Below, piece after piece: positions 1-5,234 of a stretch of 5,234 bases of DNA; position 1 is the first letter of the stretch, and each line of letters starts with the position of its first letter. The stretch is from Thermoplasmata archaeon (lineage in GTDB: Archaea; Thermoplasmatota; Thermoplasmata; GCA-020350865): positions 1,635,956 through 1,641,189 of the forward strand of contig CP070726.1 in the NCBI GenBank assembly GCA_020350865.1, given 5' to 3'. The notes under the pieces are model-generated. The model was not told where the DNA came from. It did no database searches and worked only from the letters and a program-made list of their open reading frames with translations. Both the position numbers and the translations under genes were made by a program.

Positions 1-3000
1 ACCTCATAGAGGGCGACGTGATTGTGGACTTTGGGGTGACGCTCACCATAGAACCGGGTGTCAGGGTGAGGTTCAAACAGAATCTTTACCTGTATGTGGT
101 GGGGAACCTCACTGCCTTGGGCAGTGCGGCAGACCCCATCTCATTCACAGCCGATGTAGGCAACAACCGGGGCCACTGGAGGTCCATCAGAATAAACGCC
201 TCGGGCCATCTGAGGATGAACCACTGCGAAATAAAACACGCAAAAAACGGCATATACCTCTTCCATTCCCAAGGAAATATCATCGAAAACACGAGCATGT
301 CCAAGTGCAGTAATTACGGCATCTATGTCAGGGAATCGGACTACACCAAGGTAAAGAACTGCGACCTGGGTCCCGACAACTGGATGGGCATATACTTCCA
401 CCGGTCTATGTACGGTGAGGTGGACAGCTGCTCCGCTTTCATGAGCGACTACCAGGGCTTCGCCGTGAGTGAATCCTCTTACATTGCAGTTACCAACACC
501 GATGCGTACAACAACGGGATCAACGGACTTCATGTGTATAAATCATCGGACATGACCGTTTCCAACTGCGACATGTATGACAACAAGAACATGGGCATGG
601 GCTTTGCCAATTCCTCGGAAATTGCCGTGGACAACTGCAGGGTCTCCTCCAACTTTGAAATGGGCATCTACCTGCCGGAGTGCTCGGATATCACCATCAC
701 AAACTCCCTCATAAACGAACACGACCACGGGATATACGGCTTGAACTGCTCGGACATAACGGTGGGGAACACCGAAATTCACACCAACAAAAAATCGGGT
801 ATCACATTCCTTGATTCCTCCCACAACACCATCGAGAACTCTCTGATATACGACAGCGGGAACTTCGGCATATACCTCACAAAGGACCCCGTGTACCAGG
901 GAGGCTCCTCCTACAACACCGTAAGCAACACCGAAGCGTACGGCAGCCTGTACGGTATCATGATGAGATTCTCCTCCGACAACACGGTTGAAAACTGCCA
1001 TTCCCACTCGAATACGAACGGCATCATCGCCCATCAGTGCGCAAACACCACCGTTTCGAACAGCAACATCTCCCATAATCTGTACTACGGCATTTCCTAC
1101 ATTGGCTCGTCAAACGGATATATCACCCAAAACGAGCTTTACGGCAACTACTACGGCATCTTCCTCTTGGCCCCTTCCGCATTCAACCTCGTTCACCACA
1201 ATTATGTCAGAAACCACACATACTACGCCTACGGCTCGAGCCTCACGAATCAGTGGGACGACGGGGCGGAGGGCAACTACTGGGGGGACTACGACGGCGT
1301 GGACCTGGACGGAAACGGCATAGGGGACACCCCGCATCCCATCCATTCAGCAGGCCAGGACAGATATCCTCTGGTGGACTTCAACAACACCAGGTTCAAG
1401 ATACTGAGCTCCCTTCCGTCAAACGAATCCACACTGGTTCCCGTGACCGCGTCAGTGAGGTTCTCCCTCTCTGAGAGCGCCCTCAGGGAAACGTTCGAGG
1501 GCAACATCACCATCTCCCCTTCCACCCCCGTATTGAACCACACATGGGAGGATGCGGACAAGAACCTCACCCTCACCTTGCCCGTACTTACACAGGGCCA
1601 ATACTACGTTGTCACCGTCCAAACGAATGCCACGGGAATTTCAAACAGGAGCCTCAGAACTCCCTACGTTCTGATATTTTATACCGAGAACCCCTCCGAT
1701 ACCGCACCCCCTCAAATCTCGGATGTCCAACCCACGGGAAGCGATGTTCTAGTGAATACGACATCCATAAACATCACCTTCAACGAGGTGATGATACGCA
1801 GCGCAACAGAACCCTCATTTAACATCGTGCCCTGGATTCCCGGCGAACTCACCTGGGACAACACCACACTGGTTTTTACGCCGGACTGGGACTTCGAGGA
1901 GATGACCACCTACACCGTCACCATCAACGCAAGCCAGGCAAGGGATGCCGTGGGCCAAACCCTGGACGGCAACGCAAACGGAGCCTCGGAAGGCTCGCCT
2001 GCAGACGATTATTCCTGGCAGTTCACAACGCAGAGAGTGGACTTCACACCGCCCAGAATACTCAACGTCGAGCCCACGGGCAACATGGTGGATGTGAATT
2101 CCTCCATCAAGCTCTATTTCAGCGAGCTCATGAACAAGACGACGGTGGAAACGGCCTTCAGCTTCACCAACGGCACCGCCGTGTGGACATCTGCCAACGG
2201 TACCTGGGGGAGGAGCGCCTACATCATGACGTTCACACCCTCCGAGCCCTTCAATTTCCTCCAGGATTATACGGTCACCATCAGGGGCATTGCCGAGGAC
2301 AGGCACACGAACACCCTGGACGGCAACGGAAACGGCACAGGCGAGGGCTCCCCTGCGGATGATTACGTGTTCGGCTTCACCTCAATCTACGACCCTGCAA
2401 TAGGCCTGCCCACCGTGATCGACGCATCCCCTTCGGGAACTGACCTACCTTTGAACATTGAGATCGCCGTGAACTTCAGCCAGACAATGAACCAGGCTAC
2501 GGTGGAGGGGGCCTTCACCATCTCCGACGGCACAAACGTATGGAATGAAACCCACGGCACGTTCGTATGGGAGAACAACACATGCATATTCATTCCGGGC
2601 TTTGCCCTTGCATACAATACCACGTATACCGTAAGAATCAATATGACCGCCGCCAACTTCGTGGGCTATCAGCTGGACGGCAACAAGAACCTGATACCGG
2701 AGGACTACACCCTGGATGCTTATTCTTGGGAGTTCAAGACGGAGGCACCGGCAGAGCTTATCATATTGTACATGGATGTGGATGGGCAGCAGGCGACAGA
2801 CGAATCGCAGGTCTGGTACGCGGATGCGGGTGCCATGATTGCCATCGGTGTTGATATCAGGAACACTGGGTACTTTTCAACAGCCTCCGGTTTCACGCTG
2901 AGGCTTCAGAACCAGAGCGGACAAGGCCAGCCCATCAATATTACACTGGCACCCCTTGAGCCGAACCTGAACTCAGGCATCCGGTACTTCCAATGGCAGG

Positions 3001-5234
3001 CACCCACATCCCTGGGCGATCATTTTGTATTAATCACTGTGGATGCGGATGGTGAGATAAAGGAGGTCAACGAGGACAACAACAGCTTCGTGCTCCACTT
3101 TGCAGTGGGACCGGATTACATACCGGCAAACGTCACGGTGAACGGGATGGACGCGTCTGATCCCGACACCGTGTGGTATGCGGATTACGGAGAGCCCGTT
3201 GCGGTGGGTGTGGAGGCAAAAAACGCGGGATTCTCAGGGGTGTCCTCTGACATCACATACAGCATTGCCTTCTGGAACGCCACTGCCTCGGGTGTGCTCC
3301 AGGGCTCATCCCCCTTCGGACTCGTAACAGGTCTTCCCGGTCTGGGGCCAGATGCGAGTTCCGGCCCGCAGTCCGCTTTCTGGTTTGCACCGAACGCAGC
3401 GGGTGATTTTTACGCAGCCGTGATAATCGATTACGGCGACACGACCCTTGAAATCGACGAGGACAACAACATGTTCTTTTTGCATTTTGCCTCTGCAGCC
3501 GATTACACAGTTACGGATGTCCTTGTTGACGGCAGCGACGCTTCCAATCCCAACATCGAGTGGGTGCAGACCGCCGGTGATGCAGTGGAGATAACCGCTT
3601 CCGCAGCCAATATGGGCCTCTCCGGTACCGCAGATGCTGTGCTCTACAACCTGTCGTTCTACAATGCAACGGCCAGGGGCGATCCTGCGGGAGAGCCCTT
3701 CTTCTCTGGGAGCCTGCCGGGCCTTGCCTCAGGCGAGAACTCAGGCTCCGTTTCAGGCACCTGGCCTGCCCCCAATGCGGCAGGGGACCATTATGTCGCC
3801 GTTATTGTGGATCCTGACAATGCCCTGGCCGAGACAGATGAGGAAAACAACGTGTTCGTGCTCCACTTCACAATCGGTCCTGACATAGTGCCCACAGGAA
3901 TCCTTGTCGACGGGCAGGTGGTTACCAAGTCACCTTCCTTCCCCATATTTGTGGGCCCCGGTGAGGTTGTAGATATAAAGGTCAATGCCACCAATATGGG
4001 CTTTTCAGGCACGGGCACGGATTTTCTTTTGGGGCTGTACAACGGCACATGGAGCGGGGATATGCTGGAGCCACCGTATCACAATGTCTCGATTCCGCAG
4101 CTGAGCGCCTTCGGCTCACCAGGCTACGATTCCGGACAGGTTTCAGTGTACTGGATCGCCTCCGCAGAACAGGGACTGCACTATGTGGTCATCCATATGG
4201 ATGTCTCGGACTTGTGCGGGGAAGCAGTGGAGCGCAACAACTTCTGGGTTCTGAGCTTCATTGTATCCCCTGACCTTGTGCCGAACAACATCACGGCAGG
4301 GGGCCTGCACATCTCGTCGTATCCGGATGGAACCGTGACGCTGCTGCCAGGACAGGGCATAATGCTCGGGGCCAATGCAATGAACTCGGGCAAATCTGGC
4401 ACAGGCGTTCTCCAGTTCGCTGTGGCCTTCTACAATGTCACAGTTTCGGGACAGAACATGGGCCTGCCCTTCGCGTACTGGGATGCGCAGGGGCCCCTCG
4501 ATAAGAACGGTTTTTCGCAGGACCTGTACGCCATGTGGACCGCGCCCTATCCGGATGTGCCCACAGACTACTACATCAACATCTCGGTTGACAGCGATTT
4601 TACTGTATCGGAAGCAGATGAGGGCAACAATTACTACCTGCTCCATATCGTTGTGGATGCCCCGGACCTCACCCCGGACAGGCTCGCCGTTGAGGGAGTC
4701 GGTGGGGGGCAGTACTACATTTCAGAGAATCCGTTGGCAGCATCCTTTGTTTCGGAGGAGATATCCCTCCCTCTGGGCGTGGACCTTGTATTGACGCTCG
4801 ATGTCATCAATGTTGGAGGTGTTGACCAGACCACGGGCACGAACGTCATCTTCTACAACACAAGCTACCTTCTCGGCCCCCAAAACAACACGCCGTTTTA
4901 CGAAACCCCCGGCTCATGGGTGATGCTCGGCGGAAGGACATCCCCCCAAACCGACCAGACCTCCGAAGTTGGGCAGACCATAACTGCGGTATGGCCGAAC
5001 CCAGGGGCCTACGGCCTGTGGTACATCAACATCACCGTAAACCCACTTGGCGGAATTCCCGAGTTCAACACGAACAACAACACGTTCACCATCATCCTGA
5101 ACGTCACAGACTACCCCGTAACATCACTTACGGCCTTGCCCTCCTATTCCAGCCTCGCCCTCTATGTCGATTCCACAACAGAGCTCAATTTCACGGCGGG
5201 AGGCGAGAATCCTCCATTCTACACATATTACAAG
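1..5234 (+). CDS. Giant modular surface protein (beta-helix, Big_5-like Ig and CARDB domains), partial at both ends
   Basis: A single reading frame, with its first full codon at base 3, runs without a stop for 1744 codons to the last base. Start and stop both lie outside. Domains in order are a parallel beta-helix (residues 1-457), four Ig-like domains (465-563, 569-677, 683-794, 803-913), six CARDB-like domains (918-1701) and the start of another domain (1702-1744). No transmembrane segment, catalytic motif from a recognised enzyme family or low-complexity linker is visible. Asn, Thr, Ser, Gly, Asp and Tyr are abundant and Lys is scarce. About 48 N-x-S/T sequons (hand count) fit a secreted glycoprotein, since archaea and some bacteria glycosylate such sites. 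Arg codons are almost all AGG/AGA, which favours an archaeal host. The exact ligand or substrate cannot be told. A signal peptide upstream and a membrane or S-layer anchor downstream are expected but not seen. The frame is certain; the adhesin or surface-stalk role is inferred from architecture. Confidence 0.97.
3..194 (+). other. Opening strands of the beta-helix
   Basis: Residues 1-64 read as the usual first turns of a secreted beta-helix: a G-D-V-I-V strand, then GVTLTIEPGVRVRF, LYLYVVGNLTALGS, a PISFTA strand and H-W-R-S-I-R-I. In many archaeal and bacterial surface proteins this T-I-E-P-G-V-x-V-x-F and G-x-L-x-A-x-G motif comes soon after the signal peptide. The actual start codon is therefore probably less than a few hundred bases upstream of the window. 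The motif is seen directly; the distance to the start is inferred. Confidence 0.8.
225..1205 (+). repeat. Beta-helix coil repeats, 22-24 residues, with Asn ladder
   Basis: Fifteen successive rungs can be placed by the residue after the ladder position: 75, 97, 120, 143, 166, 189, 212, 235, 257, 280, 310, 332, 354, 378 and 401. From 97 to 235 the step is exactly 23 residues (69 bp) six times running. The residue just before is Asn in 13 of the 15 rungs (His at 74 and Ser at 142 are the exceptions), and the following residue is mostly Cys, Thr or Ser. A Gly nine residues later starts the next strand (G129, G152, G175, G198, G221). Stacked Asn side chains inside the turns are a known stabilising feature of parallel beta-helices. 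The one long step, 280 to 310, reflects an inserted loop around residues 289-304. Confidence 0.88.
864..920 (+). other. Loop insertion breaking the beta-helix register
   Basis: Between the rungs at residues 280 and 310 the step grows from 22-23 to 30 residues. The extra residues lie in or near the stretch T-K-D-P-V-Y-Q-G-G-S-S-Y-N after the GIYL strand. In solenoid proteins, loops pushed out from a regular coil often form part of a ligand-binding or catalytic cleft, so this is the best candidate site on the helix. The insertion is seen directly; a binding role is inference. Confidence 0.6.
1275..1373 (+). other. NosD-type terminal motif closing the beta-helix
   Basis: Residues 425-457 hold N-Y-W-G-D-Y, then DLDGNGIGDTP, then P-I and, after a short spacer, D-R-Y-P-L. 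This N-Y-W-x-D-Y ... D-x-D-G-x-G-I-G-D-T-P ... D-x-Y-P-L pattern marks the last coil of many NosD-like beta-helices, and the Asp-rich D-L-D-G-N-G-I-G-D segment resembles a calcium-binding loop. It gives a firm boundary between the helix and the following Ig-like domains. Calcium binding is inferred from the Asp spacing only. Confidence 0.88.
1395..1691 (+). other. Ig-like domain 1 (divergent)
   Basis: Residues about 465-563 form an all-beta domain of roughly 99 residues. It begins FKILSSLPSNESTLVPV, followed by V-R-F-S-L-S-E-S, then N-I-T-I-S-P, an N-L-T-L-T-L strand, and QGQYYVVTVQTNATG. The order resembles the Big_5 Ig-like pattern (opening S-x-P-x-x-x, F-S-E strand, closing Y-x-V-x-V strand). 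It lacks the L-D-G-N-containing loop found in the next three domains and is shorter. It probably joins the helix to the Ig stalk. The family assignment is moderate. Confidence 0.6.
1707..2033 (+). other. Big_5-like Ig domain 2
   Basis: Residues 569-677 follow the Big_5 pattern closely: P-P-Q-I-S-D-V-Q-P-T-G-S at the start, then N-I-T-F-N-E-V-M (the F-S/N-E-x-M strand), a tryptophan-bearing strand, L-V-F-T-P, and TTYTVTINA. A loop at 654-676 then holds L-D-G-N-A-N-G, E-G-S-P-A-D-D-Y and a closing W-Q-F-T-T strand. Big_5 domains are structural extracellular modules that occur in tandem. The Asp/Asn-rich loop could bind calcium. Confidence 0.85.
1962..2384 (+). repeat. Paired L-D-G-N ... S-P-A-D-D-Y loops in Ig domains 2 and 3
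   Basis: Two 23-residue copies lie at 1962-2030 and 2316-2384, 354 bp apart start to start, and a third, diverged copy of equal length lies at 2673-2741. The first two share L-D-G-N-x-N-G, E-G-S-P-A-D-D-Y and a closing F-T strand. This loop is typical of Big_5 domains in archaeal and bacterial surface proteins. The density of Asp, Asn and Gly suggests metal binding, probably calcium, but that is inferred. Confidence 0.8.
2049..2384 (+). other. Big_5-like Ig domain 3
   Basis: Residues 683-794 repeat the layout of domain 2: P-P-R-I-L-N-V-E-P-T-G-N, then I-K-L-Y-F-S-E-L-M-N, two tryptophan-bearing strands, I-M-T-F-T-P, and YTVTIRGIAEDR. The loop at 772-794 matches domain 2 almost residue for residue (L-D-G-N-G-N-G ... 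E-G-S-P-A-D-D-Y). Domains 2 and 3 are the closest pair in the Ig section, at about 118 residues from loop to loop. Confidence 0.87.
2409..2741 (+). other. Big_5-like Ig domain 4
   Basis: Residues 803-913 start P-T-V-I-D-A-S-P-S-G-T and run through I-A-V-N-F-S-Q-T-M-N, a V-W-N-E-T strand, C-I-F-I-P-G and TTYTVRINMTA. The loop at 891-913 keeps its 23-residue length and its L-D-G-N-K-N opening, but E-G-S-P-A-D-D is replaced by residues reading N-L-I-P-E-D-Y-T-L-D. It ends S-W-E-F-K-T. C861 is one of only two cysteines outside the beta-helix. This is the last Ig-like domain before the CARDB array. Confidence 0.82.
2754..3113 (+). other. CARDB-like domain 1
   Basis: Residues 918-1037. Key marks are V-W-Y-A-D followed by I-A-I-G-V-D-I-R-N-T-G, then a GDHFVLITVDADGE strand and the end motif E-V-N-E-D-N-N-S-F-V-L-H-F. 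The V-W-Y-A-D motif recurs in domain 2. It lacks the L-P-G-L segment of domains 2 and 3 and is the shortest unit, about 120 residues. Confidence 0.85.
3114..3500 (+). other. CARDB-like domain 2
   Basis: Residues 1038-1166. Marks are G-M-D-A-S-D-P, V-W-Y-A-D, V-A-V-G-V-E-A-K-N-A-G, F-W-N-A-T-A, G-L-P-G-L, A-P-N-A-A-G-D and the end motif E-I-D-E-D-N-N. Domain 3 repeats most of these in the same order, so these two are the closest relatives in the array. Confidence 0.88.
3501..3881 (+). other. CARDB-like domain 3
   Basis: Residues 1167-1293. Marks are D-G-S-D-A-S-N-P, A-A-N-M-G-L-S-G, F-Y-N-A-T-A, S-L-P-G-L, A-P-N-A-A-G-D, the strand YVAVIVD and the end motif E-T-D-E-E-N-N-V-F-V-L-H-F. It contains the cleanest match to the usual CARDB ending. 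Confidence 0.9.
3882..4271 (+). other. CARDB-like domain 4 (diverged end motif)
   Basis: Residues 1294-1423. It starts D-I-V-P-T-G and keeps V-D-I-K-V-N-A-T-N-M-G-F-S-G and the strand LHYVVIHMD. The closing motif is C-G-E-A-V-E-R-N-N rather than E-x-D-E-x-N-N, losing acidic residues and gaining Arg and C1405. If the acidic motif binds a metal or holds the next domain, this unit may differ. Confidence 0.82.
4272..4664 (+). other. CARDB-like domain 5
   Basis: Residues 1424-1554. It starts D-L-V-P-N-N and carries A-N-A-M-N-S-G-K-S-G-T-G, F-A-V-A-F-Y-N-V-T-V-S, the strand YYINISVD, and the end motif E-A-D-E-G-N-N-Y-Y-L-L-H-I. The A-F-Y-N-x-T-x-x-G element is shared with domains 2 and 3. Confidence 0.86.
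4665..5105 (+). other. CARDB-like domain 6 (longest)
   Basis: Residues 1555-1701, about 147 residues. It starts D-L-T-P-D-R-L and has V-I-N-V-G-G-V-D-Q-T-T-G-T-N-V-I-F-Y-N-T and the strand GLWYINITVN. The end is Asn-rich, E-F-N-T-N-N-N-T-F-T, in place of E-x-D-E-x-N-N. The extra length lies early, near S-E-N-P-L-A-A-S-F-V-S-E-E, and in the middle, near G-G-R-T-S-P-Q-T-D-Q. As the last unit, it may be an adaptor to the next domain type. Confidence 0.78.
5106..5234 (+). other. Start of a further beta-rich domain, cut by window end
   Basis: Residues 1702-1744 read T-D-Y-P-V-T-S-L-T-A-L-P-S-Y, then L-Y-V-D-S-T-T-E-L-N-F-T-A-G-G, and end P-P-F-Y-T-Y-Y-K. The pattern (S-T-T-E-L-x-F-T-A ... Y-T-Y-Y) resembles the start of OmpL47-like or related Ig-like repeats that often follow CARDB arrays in archaeal surface proteins. 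Too little is visible to name the family. Confidence 0.45.

Larger units (their letters stand above)
3..1373 (+). other. Right-handed parallel beta-helix domain (NosD / PbH1 type)
   Basis: Residues 1-457 form a solenoid of about 15 or more coils. Each coil carries a core strand such as V-x-N-C or I-x-N-S, a turn, then a G-I-Y-L-like strand and an S-S-x-x-x-x turn. Examples are GIYLF near residue 83, GIYV near 106, GIYF near 129 and GIYL near 221. This is the pattern of the Pfam Beta_helix and NosD families, which include the periplasmic copper-handling protein NosD, polysaccharide lyases, epimerases and many archaeal surface proteins. I see no lyase catalytic Lys/Arg/Asp set that can be assigned with confidence, so carbohydrate binding or a purely structural role is as likely as catalysis. 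There are no nos genes in view, and a copper role should not be assumed from the family name. Confidence 0.93.
2754..5105 (+). repeat. Tandem array of six CARDB-like domains
   Basis: Residues 918-1701 divide into six beta-sandwich units of about 120-147 residues. Boundaries are marked by P-D-x-x-P or a similar start (D-Y-I-P-A, D-I-V-P-T, D-L-V-P-N, D-L-T-P-D) and by an end motif E-x-D-E-x-N-N followed by a hydrophobic strand such as F-V-L-H-F. Each unit also has a mid strand N-x-G-x-x-x-T/S (for example N-T-G-Y-F-S, N-A-G-F-S-G, N-M-G-L-S-G). These are the marks of CARDB (cell adhesion related domain found in bacteria), common in archaeal surface proteins. The units abut with almost no linker, as expected of a stiff stalk. 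Confidence 0.9.

Noticed and set aside
141..533. 130-residue open frame on the minus strand
   Set aside because: Same in-register antisense effect under the beta-helix, with Val-rich, featureless product.
543..1076. 177-residue open frame on the minus strand
   Set aside because: It lies in exact codon register opposite the real gene. Its Val-rich protein is what results from reading AAC, TAC and GAC codons backwards as GTT, GTA and GTC. It resembles no known family.
225..1205. CRISPR-like or tandem DNA repeat suggested by the 69-bp period
   Set aside because: The period exists at protein level only. The DNA of successive coils is not near-identical, the frame is open throughout and there are no spacer-repeat units.
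988..1323. 111-residue Thr-rich open frame on the plus strand
   Set aside because: It is out of frame with the beta-helix, whose ladder and G-I-Y motifs continue through this stretch. The Thr/Ser/Arg-rich product is compositional noise.
1275..1373. Copper-handling role (NosD) for the helix
   Set aside because: The N-Y-W ... G-I-G-D-T-P end motif is shared by many beta-helix surface proteins. No nos genes or copper ligands can be seen, so the family name does not support the function.
1815..2306. 163-residue open frame on the minus strand
   Set aside because: In-register antisense of Ig-like domains 2 and 3; the His/Gly/Val-rich product shows no domain.
4143..4646. 167-residue open frame on the minus strand
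   Set aside because: In-register antisense of CARDB domains 4 and 5; no recognisable motif, and the sense strand has clear domain conservation here.

Overview
The window is the interior of one very large protein-coding gene. Reading from base 3, the + strand stays open for 1744 codons to the last base, with no stop codon and neither a start nor an end in view. There is no intergenic DNA, RNA gene, mobile element, promoter or terminator. Below, residue k means the codon starting at base 3k.

The protein is a modular extracellular or cell-surface protein. It has four zones in order. (1) A right-handed parallel beta-helix (residues 1 to about 457) of the NosD / PbH1 type, with an unusually regular asparagine ladder and most of the protein's cysteines. 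(2) Four Ig-like beta-sandwich domains (about 465-913), the last three of the Big_5 type. (3) Six tandem CARDB-like beta-sandwich domains (about 918-1701), most ending in an acidic E-x-D-E-x-N-N motif. (4) The first 40 or so residues of a further domain, cut by the window end.

The likely host is an archaeon, most plausibly a Thermoplasmata-like or related euryarchaeote. Arginine is coded almost entirely by AGG/AGA, with a few CGG/CGC and no CGA or CGT seen. ATA is common for isoleucine. Hand counting gives nearly 50 N-x-S/T sequons and few lysines. NosD-type helices joined to Big_5 and CARDB arrays are common in archaeal surface proteins. This is an inference: bacteria such as Planctomycetes or Chloroflexi also carry such arrays, and no taxonomic marker is present.

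The probable layout is an N-terminal beta-helix head, perhaps binding or processing polysaccharide, held away from the cell by a stalk of about ten beta-sandwich domains, with a cell anchor downstream of the window. The opening residues look like the usual first strands of such a helix, so the true start, with a signal peptide, probably lies a short way upstream. I see no new multi-gene system here; the most interesting content is the internal repeat architecture.
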